A DNA stretch of 64,000 bases, from NCBI GenBank assembly GCA_030272155.1, contig CP126191.1:9570501-9634500 (forward strand). Reading direction: 5' to 3'. This document shows positions 34,695 through 51,061 of the stretch, in pieces (within the stretch, counting starts at the first letter, position 1; every line of letters starts with the position of its first letter). The translations under genes and the position numbers were made by a program. The DNA is from Tetradesmus obliquus. Taxonomy: Eukaryota > Chlorophyta > Chlorophyceae > Sphaeropleales > Scenedesmaceae. Under the pieces are notes generated by a model. The model was not told where the DNA came from, did not search any database, and saw only the letters and a program-made list of their open reading frames with translations.

Positions 34695-35911
34695 TAACAG
34701 GACATGAGACAGGCTACAAGCAGTGACAAGCACGATCGCTTGCGGACGGGGAGACTACTGAGGGATCCTATGCACAGCATGGCCTGCTGACTCTGCAAAT
34801 GCTGCCATGGCCTGTCTGCCGTTGCAATTGCCTGCGTGCTGGAGTGCATTCCAGCAGTGTTGCTAGCGCCACCTTTGCAAGCAGCAGCACAATTGCAGTG
34901 TAAAGATGGACATTCTAGCATGAAAAATGCAAATCTGCGCACCTTCAAGCATTGCTGGACCAGGAGACCCCATGCAGTGTGCTGCATACATGGCACAAGC
35001 CTGGTGTGCTCAGCCAGGCACAGCCTGCCCAGCAGCACTGCTGCCCTGCTTGACAGCGCTGCCACAAGATGTTATAACATGTTATAACACATGATCAGGT
35101 GCTGACTCAGCGCTGCACTGCCCTGGGCAGCACAGCTCAGGTGAGGATGCAGCACCGCTCACCAGATCTTCTTGGCGGATGCACTCCTGCTGCTCAAGTT
35201 GAAGGCTTGTGCTGCAAGAGGGTCTGGCTCATTGGCAACAGCGTTTGCTGCTGTGGCAGAGCGCGCGCGTGCTCGGCGTGCAGCGCGCTGCACAGTGCTG
35301 GTACCGGTGCTGCTGCTTGCTGCCAGGCCCTCACAGGCGAACAGCAGGCCGCTGTTGGTGACATCAATGCCCTGGTGTGGAGCAGTGCAGGACAGCAGGA
35401 ACAGCAGCCAAAGAGGTGGGATCGGAAATGGGAGGGTTATTCTCGTGGGCTGAGCAGTTGCTTTGCTGTCCACACACAGTACCAGACACGGTACAGTACT
35501 GCTGGCAGCAGCAGTCTGTTGCAGGCCTGGTGACTGGACCCCCTTCTGTCAGACTTCTAGCTGGCACCTATGTCGCGATCAGTACGCTGTAACGTTGCTT
35601 ACGAAGTCAGGGTCAGCATCCAACTGGTCCGCCAGGCTCCTGAGCCCTTTTTCCGGGCCGAAACTTTCCATCAGTTTGGCCACCAGCCCAGGCTCAGAAG
35701 TGGCCAAATAGGCCATTGCGCCGCCAAAAGTTGAGAAATCAAAAATACGGCCATCTTTGTTGCGGCTGCTTTGGTCCTTGGGGGGCCCGCGAGACAGACG
35801 CCTCGTGCGTGGGTCACTGCTCTGCAAAGTGTTGCGTCTGTGGCTGTGGCCAGCAACTACGCAACTTGAAATCAGGATAAGAACAATAAACAGCACCGGT
35901 TGAAGCCGCAT
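28055..35911 (-). CDS. Secreted metzincin-like zinc metalloprotease, tandem copy A
   Basis: Thirteen exons in phase: 35911-35603, 35371-35163, 34556-34472, 34202-34177, 33437-33418, 33141-32998, 32582-32509, 31942-31897, 31541-31459, 31133-31065, 30756-30559, 29982-29570 and 28361-28055 (660 aa). Order: signal peptide (MRLQPVLFIVLILISSCVVA), basic propeptide-like region, KIWLDFDGCILTGTSWN, VAEDYAPFDVDVTT, then HELGHTFGLSHD (HExxHxxGxxHD zinc site, near residues 304-315) and the Met-turn IMGVGY. Next come the jelly-roll pre-peptidase C-terminal domain ([12 protein letters not shown]...GWYYVSVAGTG), a short PSPSP linker and an Ig-like C-terminal domain. The codon for the catalytic Glu is split by intron 8. 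Bacterial proteins share this domain order; the substrate is unknown (cell wall or matrix is a guess). Exon 7 is shorter and diverged (74 nt) compared with copies B and C. A LINE lies in intron 12. The exon 6 donor (GTAGGT) is the weakest site. Confidence 0.82.
28440..29298 (-). mobile_element. 5'-truncated LINE (non-LTR retrotransposon), copy 1, in intron 12 of protease A
   Basis: Minus-strand open frame of about 285 codons matching copy 2 (38.9-39.8 kb) almost base for base. The protein resembles the C-terminal end of a LINE ORF2: it has a CCHC-type motif C-x4-C-x9-H-x4-C (CLRPGC ... EFHMVFEC) followed by basic and hydrophobic segments. No reverse transcriptase core is present. The 3' end carries short TGTAA/TGCAA-type repeats in place of a poly(A) tail. 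The element lies in the same orientation as the host gene. Similarity to copy 2 breaks off at about 29298, taken as the truncation point. Confidence 0.75.
30398..30541. repeat. 11-bp minisatellite TGTGGTGTCAC in intron 11 of copy A
   Basis: About a dozen units of TGTGGTGTCAC or TGTGGTGCCAC, some shortened, begin just beyond the donor of exon 11. Confidence 0.9.
31155..31195 (+). repeat. (CAG)/(CATCAG) run before exon 10 of copy A
   Basis: Mixed AGC and ATCAGC units (CTG-rich in the sense of the gene), 20-60 nt upstream of the acceptor of exon 10. Confidence 0.7.
31379..31456. repeat. (CACT)n tetranucleotide array in intron 9 of copy A
   Basis: About 18 CACT-type units, some CGCT, directly after the donor of exon 9. 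Confidence 0.9.
31551..31606 (+). repeat. (CAG)n before exon 9 of copy A
   Basis: About 17 CAG units (CTG in gene sense), ending 7-10 nt upstream of the acceptor at 31542-31544. Confidence 0.9.
32006..32030 (+). repeat. (TAATG)n, LINE-tail-like remnant in copy A intron 7
   Basis: Four TGTAA units without any recognisable LINE body. They are identical to the tail repeats of the LINE copies but on the plus strand. This could be a very short dead-on-arrival insertion or an independent microsatellite. Confidence 0.5.
33951..33990 (+). repeat. (CAG)n in intron 4 of copy A
   Basis: About 13 CAG units (CTG in gene sense) between microexons 4 and 5. Confidence 0.9.
34564..34692 (+). repeat. CAG-rich tract before exon 3 of copy A
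   Basis: Interrupted CAG/GCAGAT units (CTG in gene sense) starting a few nt beyond the acceptor of exon 3. Copies B and C have the same kind of tract at the same place. Confidence 0.85.
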
Positions 35912-35942
35912 AGCGACCTTGTGCTGAATGTTGCCGCACTTG

Positions 35943-35954
35943 CGATACGATACG
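35943..35954 (-). promoter_or_regulatory. Conserved promoter motif of copy A
   Basis: CGATACGATACG lies 31 bp upstream of the ATG. The same motif occurs at the same distance in copy B, and as CAATACGATACG in copy C once the inserted 5-kb element is discounted. It could be a core promoter or 5' UTR element. Confidence 0.55.
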
Positions 35955-36472
35955 GGAAGTTGACAGCAGCAAAAGTGAATGAAATATGTGTTTGAACGAT
36001 TGAGTGTACTTTTAAGATTGAATTTTGACAGATGGAAGTGGTACTGGCCCTCTCTTCACGAGCAAAGCTCCTGTGACTGTCTGACAACATGACACTGCCA
36101 TGACACGGACTCAGCGCAGTGACCGGGGCCAGCAGTGCAGGGAGCAGGTAATCTCGTTCATCAATCATTCGTTGTTCAAACTCTGTTGTACCAACAGGCA
36201 CAACCCACGCGAATCTCCAGCGTTGGAGCTTCCTTGCACGTGGTACAGGGCCTGAAGGCCTGTCCTTCAGCCTGTAGGCCTTACAGTGTAGGGCTAGGCC
36301 CTGCAGTGCAAGCTCACAGTTACCATAAGGACAGCATCCTGTTGCTGCACTCATTGCAACTTTATGTGAAAGCACACAGATATGCTGCCAGTGCAGTCTA
36401 TCCGTAGTCTTAGGCGAGGGACACGCCATGAAACAAACAGAGTAGGTGGCGCGTCCCACGGCAATCACAGCC

Positions 36473-36632
<160 letters not shown>

Positions 36633-36694
36633 TTCACGTCACTGGAGACCTGCAGGCCTGCAGGACTAGGCCTGGTCTGCAGGACTAGGCCCGC

Positions 36695-36865
36695 CTGCGC
36701 CTGCCACGCCTGGGCTGCAGCAGCAGCCTGACACTGCCAGCCTGCCACTGCGCATGATGCGCATGCCGCCTGGCTTTGCTGAACCAGCGCCTGCCGCAGC
36801 ATCAACACCCATGGGAGGGGCTTGGAGGGGTTGGCAGCGGTGGCGGCGGTGTAATGAATGTAGCG
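36695..36865 (+). pseudogene. Decayed fragment of NOT4 3' coding sequence (1)
   Basis: Matches NOT4 near 25370-25500: ACGCCTGGGCTGCAGCAGCA, then a GGCTTTGCTGAACCAG block, then GGCGGTGGCG-type sequence. Insertions and substitutions close the frame. It sits between the promoter of copy A and the 3' end of copy B. Confidence 0.72.
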
Positions 36866-38886
36866 TTGGCGCTGGCATGTAAAATGAAGAATTCTCGACA
36901 AAGCCAGGATCCCAAAGGACGCTGGTCATGTGTGGATCCAACGAACCCTATCCACCCGAACCCATGCCCTGCGCATTAAAGCGCGTCCTTGCTGTCTGCT
37001 GTGCGCTGGGCTGTAGTGGCTCCGGGCTGGTATGTGCTGCTCGTGCTAGCAGCGCTGTACCTGTCTGCTGTCCCAACAGCAGCAGCGCCAGGCCTTGGCG
37101 GTTGATGTCAACATGCTCAGTATGCTTGCTTTCTGAGGGCCCCAAGCTACAGCAGATTGAGCTGCTGCATCACACACTCGGCCTTACGCAGCTGACACGA
37201 CAAGTGTTGGGTAACGCGCAGATTGGGCAGCAAATGGGGCACAGCTTTGGACTGCTGTTACTGAGAGCAACCACAGATATGGGCCACAGCAGATCTGACG
37301 TGCTGCAACCACTTATGTCTTGAGCCTGACTCACAGCCCTGCTATGCGTACGGTTGTGACTATCGTTGTCAGACACATCCCTGGCTGACCACGTCGCTCA
37401 AATGCTCACATGCAAACTAACTAATCTTCCCTTCAACAACACACAACCAGATGCTTATGTGACCAGCATCCTTGGATGCCCTACATTGCTGCAAGCATCT
37501 CCTTGGAGGTGAAACGTTTGCTACAACAGCAGCAGTAGCAGCCACGGCCAGGCACCTTGGAAGCTAGATGCTGAAAACACACACCCTCTGCATGCTCTGT
37601 CTGACAGCAGCTCAGTAGCCCAATCATTTGCTGTTTTAATCCAAAGATCCGCTGCCATAATCTTTCTTCTTGCCAAGAATCATACGGACCGCTGCCTGCG
37701 TCGCTGACAACCACTTGCTTGTTTACAATTGCCAAGTTGGTCCACCAAACAGCTTCCTCCGTACATGCACACGACAACAATGGATCCAACAAACTGCGTC
37801 GAGCCCAACTTATGTGCATGGCATTCACAAGGCGTGTAACAGGAGCTGTTACTTTCCGTGCAGTGGATGATTAGACACTTGTGACTCACACCTACGTGTG
37901 AGGCACGCGGCAGTCAAAGTGATATTGTGCCGCCTTGTTACAACTACGCGTGCCTTGCAATGTAGGTGGCATATATCAGCTATCGCTGGGCCTCGGGCTT
38001 ATCATTGGTTATCCAACCTTACTTCCATTACGCTTCCACACACTCAGTCCTGCCACAAGGCAGGCCTAATGCTAGGCTCTGCAACCGCACAGCGTGCGTC
38101 GCTGACATGCCTGATATGACGATGACTCAGCATGCAGCATCAACAACATGCTAAAAAAACTCTGAAAATTCCATGTTAACGACAGCAAGACCTCTCTGCT
38201 GTCTGCAAAGGCCTGCTGAGAGCAGCCAGTCCATACACAGCAATGAGAGATCACAGGAAAGCCGCTCTATCATATGACACTCACACAGATCTTCATGCTG
38301 CAAACCCACCACGTATCACACAAAGTTTGTGAGGATGCAAACACGCCGATGGATGGCACAACCCCAAGCATGCCATGCATCACCTTGCCCATGCAGCAAT
38401 CGCACAACACAACATACCGCACATGCGTTGTGGACACAAGTTCTGCGATGCACTGTCTGACAGTATGGCTTGCAGCGCTGACAGTATGGATGTTGGTTTT
38501 TTGCACTGACATGCGGGTGCTGCTGCAGCAACCCATATCTCGCCAGATCAACCATCTTTCACCAAAACTAAATCGGTTTTAAGGTTCTCGTTCACCTGAT
38601 CAAATTGAGCTCAAGCATCAAATGTCCATCCCAGCGCGCAGCCGGGCCTGTTCACACTGCGACACAGCAGGCACAAATGCATTGCACTACCAAAGCTGTG
38701 AATGCAGCCACACCCCATGCCTCTCCACTAAATATATACTGTTTAAGCATACTTGCACCACGCCTGGACATCCGGGATGGCTGGCATTGCTGGCAATGAG
38801 TGATCACCCACACACATCACTATGCTTTCCCGCATGACTTGCAACCTGCAATGTATGTATGCATACCCATTATGCAATGCACTTAA

Positions 38887-39840
38887 TCTACATTACATTA
38901 CATTACATTACATTACATGCTCCACTCAACGAGGAGTGGGAACCCCAGTCAGGAGCCAACGAGAGGCTCATAGGGGGAGGAAACATCGAAGAACAACTCA
39001 TCATCGTCCAAACCGTCAGACGACAACGCAGAAAAAAAAAAAACTCATCAGCATCATCAATAGCTTGAGCAATAGCCTGAGAGGACAGAAGGACCTCAGG
39101 ATCAGTGTCCGGGTGACACCGCATCAGATAGCAGCAGTGCACAAAAGCGGCCACCAAAGCAGGTGCCTGCTTCATAAAAGTGATCATGTCATCGCCTGCT
39201 GGGTGACAACCAGCAATAGTAGCCCATGTTTGTGACGAGTCCCCGAAGGGTTCGAACAACATAGCAAATCGCTCGCGGACTGGTGCATAGAAAGGGCACT
39301 CAAAGACCATATGAAACTCATCCTCAACAACCTCAGACTGGCAGCCAGGGCGTAGGCACACCCTGTCACTTCGCGGCACAGGTGGTCGCTGCCACCTGCC
39401 ACTGCAGACACGTAAATCATGAGCACCCAAACGGAAACGGGTCAAGGACCCCAGATGCTCTCTGTTGATCCCAGCAGTTTGAGAGACATAATCTGGGCAC
39501 CATAAAGCTGGGCTCACAGACAGCATGTCAGCAGAAGAGCATGCCGCAAACCACCGCTCATAAGTACTGTAGACACCATGACCACTAGCAGCATCACGCG
39601 GGTTGACAGGGCACCCCTGCCACTGCTGATACAAGACGCCATCAAAAGCACGCGCTATGGTTTTCAGATCCAGAGACTGGAAGTTTTGCAGCCTTTGCAC
39701 GGCATCTCCCAGCTGCTGTGAGTGGGCATGCACATATTCAAGTACACGTCGCAATCTACAGATGGCGGCTCCGTCCTCTTTGTCCTTGAGTTTTTTTATC
39801 TCGCTGTGTTCTGCTGCCATGCAGGGCTGCTGCGGCGCCT
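38887..39840 (-). mobile_element. 5'-truncated LINE, copy 2, directly downstream of protease B
   Basis: Minus-strand open frame (38903-39820) with the same LINE ORF2 C terminus as copy 1 (C-x4-C-x9-H-x4-C) and about five TGTAA units at its 3' end. Sequence from about 38903 to 39755 is nearly identical to copy 1, so both are young. The 5' junction is uncertain; it may reach to within about 20 bp of the stop codon of copy B. It therefore forms the 3' UTR or immediate 3' flank of that gene. Confidence 0.75.
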
Positions 39841-39856
39841 GCTGTCTGGCGACCCT

Positions 39857-46599
<6,743 letters not shown>

Positions 46600-46630
46600 A
46601 GAGTCGGTACCTTTACTACTGCCCCACTTT

Positions 46631-46642
46631 CGATACGATACG
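46631..46642 (-). promoter_or_regulatory. Conserved promoter motif of copy B
   Basis: CGATACGATACG, 31 bp upstream of the ATG at 46599, as in copy A. Confidence 0.55.
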
Positions 46643-46975
46643 ACGAGCTCGATGTGGAATAGCGAAGGTGGTTGGTGTTCAACTGATTAAATACATATCA
46701 AAAAGCCTTGTTTGACTGTTGAAGGTGTTGCTGGCCGTTGCATCGTGGGCAGAGCTCCTGTGACTGTCTGACAAACTGACACACGCAAACAAGAGCGCAG
46801 TGACTGCAGCAGTAAAGGGGGCAGGCATTCTGAGACAGCAACATTGATTGCTGCGGCTCTATGATGATATCAGGGCGGCTATACATGAACCTCACTTATC
46901 TCCAGCATGGGAGCTTCCTTGAGTGATTGAGTGACTACCCAGGCAGCTCTGCAGCTCCTGGGTAAGTTAAGGCTA

Positions 46976-47023
46976 AGAGGGTGTGTGTGGCCAGGGGCGG
47001 CGCCCCTGGGCTCCACACCCTCT
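46976..47023. other. GC-rich stem-loop
   Basis: AGAGGGTGTG pairs with CACACCCTCT, and inside it CCAGGGGC pairs with GCCCCTGG, leaving almost no loop. CCTGGGTA and TACCCGGG just outside extend the pairing imperfectly. It lies about 380 bp upstream of the copy B start. Confidence 0.8.
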
Positions 47024-47128
47024 ACCCGGGGAGCTTCCTTGCACCTGTCCTTCCTCAGGGACTGCCAGCCTGAGGTCACCTGCCCTTGCGCTGCAGGCCC
47101 TTTAAAGAAATTTCTTACGGAAAAGTAT

Positions 47129-47166
47129 GCTAAGTATACTTACAGCATGCTATAAGTATACTTAGC
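47129..47166. other. Perfect 14-bp inverted repeat
   Basis: GCTAAGTATACTTA (47129-47142) and its exact reverse complement (47153-47166) flank a 10-nt loop. Confidence 0.85.
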
Positions 47167-47379
47167 GTGCTGAGCAGGCTGCAGCCCAATTGCAAGGCTT
47201 CAGCTGCTCATGCTATGGCCGGATGCTGCCTGCAGCCGGGCTGCACTGCCAATCTTGCGAGACTAGCGGCTTGTGCCTGATACGAAGCACCCACAGGCAG
47301 CTGCAGCGCTGAGCCGCCGCCAGGTTCTTCAATTGAATTGAAGAATTGCAAGTTGAAGTACTAGCAGATCTCTAGAGTG

Positions 47380-47715
47380 ACAGGGTCTGCACAGCAGCCA
47401 TAGCAGCCACAACAGCAGCAGCAGCAGCAGCCCATGCCACTCGTAGGACCTGCAGAAGTGCCGGCAGGATGCTAGTGTGCTGTAGCAGCCACATCAGCAG
47501 CTGCTGCTGCCATAGGAAGGTTTGGCGGGTTTGCGGCGGTGCCACCAGCGGCAGCGGCGGCGCATTTTTGCTGGGCAGCAGCATGCAGCATCGTGATTTG
47601 GTGTTACCAGTCATGCCGCGTATGCTGTTCTTCTTAGAGGCACCAGAGTGAATCCGTTGCAGCTCACACTAGATCTTGCGCAGTTGCCGGAGCAGCAGGG
47701 GCAGCAAGAGCGCAA
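47380..47715 (+). pseudogene. Decayed fragment of NOT4 3' coding sequence (2)
   Basis: Collinear with NOT4 from about 25305 almost to its stop. Matching blocks: a CAGCAGCAGCCCATGCCACT-type segment, TTTGGCGGGTTTGCGGCGGT, and CTGGGCAGCAGCATGCAGC. A weaker match to the final Leu/Gln-coding region follows. The frame is broken by stops and gaps. It lies between the promoter of copy B and the 3' end of copy C. Confidence 0.75.
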
Positions 47716-47944
47716 GATTAGGACCATTGTTGGTCGAGAGCAACAACGGACCTGTCATTGTAATCATGTCACCCAATTTTCCATAAACAGCAGACTTTTG
47801 TCGCAGCTGATTGGCAGGCTGCACACGTAAAACTCACAACCCTTGCCATGAGCCTGCCATACTTGACAAGACCACATGCGCAACCCACCAATGTCTTGAT
47901 GGACCCCATGACTCGCATGCGTAACGCAAGCACTGAGTCTAGAA

Positions 47945-48240
47945 CAGCAATACAATACAATACACTTTCGGGACTGAACCCGCCCCCAGGCACTAGCCCA
48001 GCGAGCCGCTAATCCGCTCATGGGGGGTAGTAGTAATTGTACCCAGTCTTTCCTTCGTTGTTTGGGCGATCGAAACCACCCGCGCAAGTCCGTCAATTCC
48101 AGTTGCTTTTTATCCCCAGCCACGGGCCATAGTCGCAAGCTTTTTAGGCCCAGCCACGGGCGGTTGGACCAGGATTCGAACCTGGGTCTCCAGCATGCTA
48201 AACAAGGTGAACAACTGAACAGCATGCTAACAAGGTGAAG
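47945..48240 (-). mobile_element. tRNA-derived SINE-like repeat
   Basis: On the minus strand a tRNA-like head contains a perfect Pol III box B (GGTTCGAATCC, in a T-arm with CCAGG/CCTGG stem) near 48182-48168. An upstream box-A-like TTAGCATGCTGG is present. A body with a second T-arm-like GCGGGTTCAGTCCCG follows, and the 3' end is a (TATTG)n tail at 47964-47948. The acceptor and anticodon stems do not fold into a complete tRNA, so this is not a functional tRNA gene. Confidence 0.55.
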
Positions 48241-48793
48241 CGTGTGTGTTGGCAGTATGCTTTGCTGGGATTGGGTTGCAGGGGGGTGCATCCACAAAGT
48301 AACACAATGCTGGCAGATACCAAGGCACGCATCGATTGATGGAGGTCGTAAGCAACATCCACGACCGGCAGCTGAAAGCTTGCTGCCACCAAGCACAACT
48401 AGTCAACAGGTGCACCTTCATCATCCTGGCAGGATAAAAGGGTTGAAAACTATGCAAGTACAGCCATGTGGCAGGTGTTCAGCAGCCGCCTGGTTGGTTT
48501 AAACCCCCTGCTAGTCCGCAATGCACTCGGTGACTTGGAAGTCCATTGGCCAATCTCAGGCTTCTCTATGGCCCTTTCAGTCCAGCAAAGCAACAGTCAT
48601 GTGCCCACACGCCTCAAGCGACCTGCTGTAAAGAATCACGCCACCCCTGGTAAATTAAAAACCCCTTAGTTGTGTTCGCCAGCCACACTATAAAATGAAG
48701 TGATCACCCAAGGACACAATGCTCAATCTTGCACGCCAAATCTCATATGTCACACGAAAGAAAGCAAGGACAGGCCTGCTGTGAGCCTGTGGT

Positions 48794-50687
48794 TCACGGC
48801 CACGTGGCATACCCATCAGCAGTCACGCTGTTGACAGTTATAGAACAGCTGCCACTGCTCAACTTGTTGGAAGTGAAGGTGGCGCTTCCATCCACACCAG
48901 TTTTGGCAGTTGCCGGCTGCACAGTTGCAGCTGTGCCCAGCGTCCAGGTCACCCCAACGGTGGCGCTGCTGACAGGTGCACCCAAGCTTGCCACGGTGAC
49001 TTTTGCTGTGCAGGAGTACTGCATCTTAGAGCCGTTGCCGATTTTTGTGCGGCTAGGAAGCGTTGAGTTCGCGTCCAGGGGTGAGGGGCTGAAGGACAAG
49101 CAGCAGGTGCAGCAACAACATCAGCAGCAGCAGCAGCACAGCACCAATCACTCTTTAGCTGTGTTAGCAGCCATCAATGATTGACTCAGCTGGGATTGAA
49201 GTGTTAAGGCATGCCTGCGTATTTCAACCCATGCTTGAATGCCTGTTAACAGTTTTGTTCTAACGTTACAAGCCGCCGCACCGCATGTTGTGCATCAGGC
49301 TGCTCTTTCAAGCAACTGAGCTGCAGTTTGCCGTGCTGCAGCATGGACTGGTAGCTGCGCAAGTCGCTGGCACTGCATCTGCATGTTTGAGCTGCGCAGC
49401 ATGCTGGCAGCAGTGTCCACACATGTGTGCAGCTCTGTGCAAGCAGTCTTTTGTCAGGGGAGGCTTGCAGGGATGCCAGCAGCATTGAGAACCTGCTGAC
49501 TTGCAAGCAGATGTTGCGCTTGCTAAGAGCTCACCTAGGAGAGGGGCTGGGGCTGGGGCTGGGGCTGGGGCTGGGGCTGGGGCTGGGGCTGGGGCTGGGG
49601 CTGGGGCTGGGGCTGGGTGACGCTGCTGTCTCGTCAGTAGGGAAGGTCACAGTGAGCGCATACTGCCCCAGAGAGCCATAATTTGAGTAGCCAGTGACAG
49701 CTGCATCGCCAGCACCCGCACCAGCCACAGACACATAGTACGTGCCTGCTGCAGGCAGAGTTACGCTCACTTGCACCACACCCAGCCAAGCAGCTGTGGA
49801 GGTTGAAGATGGGTTGATGGCTTTGATTGCATTGCCAGTGCCATCGAGCAGTGTGATGACCATGTCCAAGTTGCTGCGCTGGTTTGAAGCCCAGCTGCCA
49901 GTCACCTGCAGCATGGTGCAGTACAGATTCATTACATAGTCGACGAAGTGGCAGCTGCCGGATGGAATCCCAGCGTCCCTGGTGCGGGCTGTGTGGTACT
50001 TTTCAGGTGAAATGCAGCACTGGCAGCTATGCACCAGCAGCCAGGCGGATTCTGCTTTCAATCTAGCCTTGCGAGCAGCGTTGCCAGTTGCCCTCCTCAC
50101 CTCTCCCGTAATAGAAACTGTTCCAGCTGCAGCAGCAAAGCTGAAGAAGTCTGCCACCCCTGGCTGTGCCACAATGCCTGTTGCGGTGCCTGTGGCAGTG
50201 CTGCCAGAGTGAGTAATCGCCAGCGGTGTGGCTGTGGCAGGCACGTATGACAGCTTGCCAGCAAGCATGGCAGTGTCTCGTCTTCCTGCTGCAGGGAGGG
50301 AAAATTTATACAGCACAAACCAGCAACATGACAACAAAGTGTCACTCACACTGCGGCGACGTCCAGCACAACGAGACAGATCAAAGGCGCACAGCCTCAC
50401 AGTTCATTACAGGCACTTTGTGAGCACCTGATGGCAAGAGCTACACATGCCAGCAGCTGGATGCCACAATGTGCATGCCTCACAGCAAGACGTGCATGCA
50501 TCTGTTTCTTCTACATGCCGTGCACCACAGGTGGGCTGCTCTGCAGATTTGCAGCACCGCAGGCTGAAGCTCATCAGAGCGGCAAGTAATAGCATCGAAT
50601 GCGCTCACGTTGTTGGCGCCGCTGTACTCGCCCTTGCTCCATTGGGACAGCGGTGTGTAGTAGCCGACACCCATGATCTGGACACAG

Positions 50688-50744
<57 letters not shown>

Positions 50745-51019
50745 TCAGGGGGCAGCAACACCTGCAGCAACTGCACCCTCTGCAGCTGTGGCAGCAGCAG
50801 CAGTGATGTCCTTGTATGACAGAAGGACAGCTGGCCAAGATATATTCTGCTTGTAGATGAGCAGTCTGATCCTCCTTTAAAGCTATAGGCAGGCAAGGTG
50901 GCCGCTGTCAAGCTGTAGCAAGAGCAGCTGCTCACCGGTGCCCAGTCTCCCTGGCCTTCGTAGTAGCCCACTGCTGCAGTGCCGTCATGGCTCAGGCCCA
51001 TGTTATGGCCAACCTCTGC

Positions 51020-51061
<42 letters not shown>

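Larger units (their letters stand above)
46600..48793. other. Spacer between copies B and C
   Basis: Contains the copy B promoter, two stem-loops, a decayed NOT4 fragment and a SINE-like repeat (listed separately). No intact gene is seen. Confidence 0.5.

Noticed and set aside
48160-48240. Functional tRNA gene
   Set aside because: T-arm and box B are good, but no complete cloverleaf could be drawn and the sequence continues into a body with a (TATTG)n tail.
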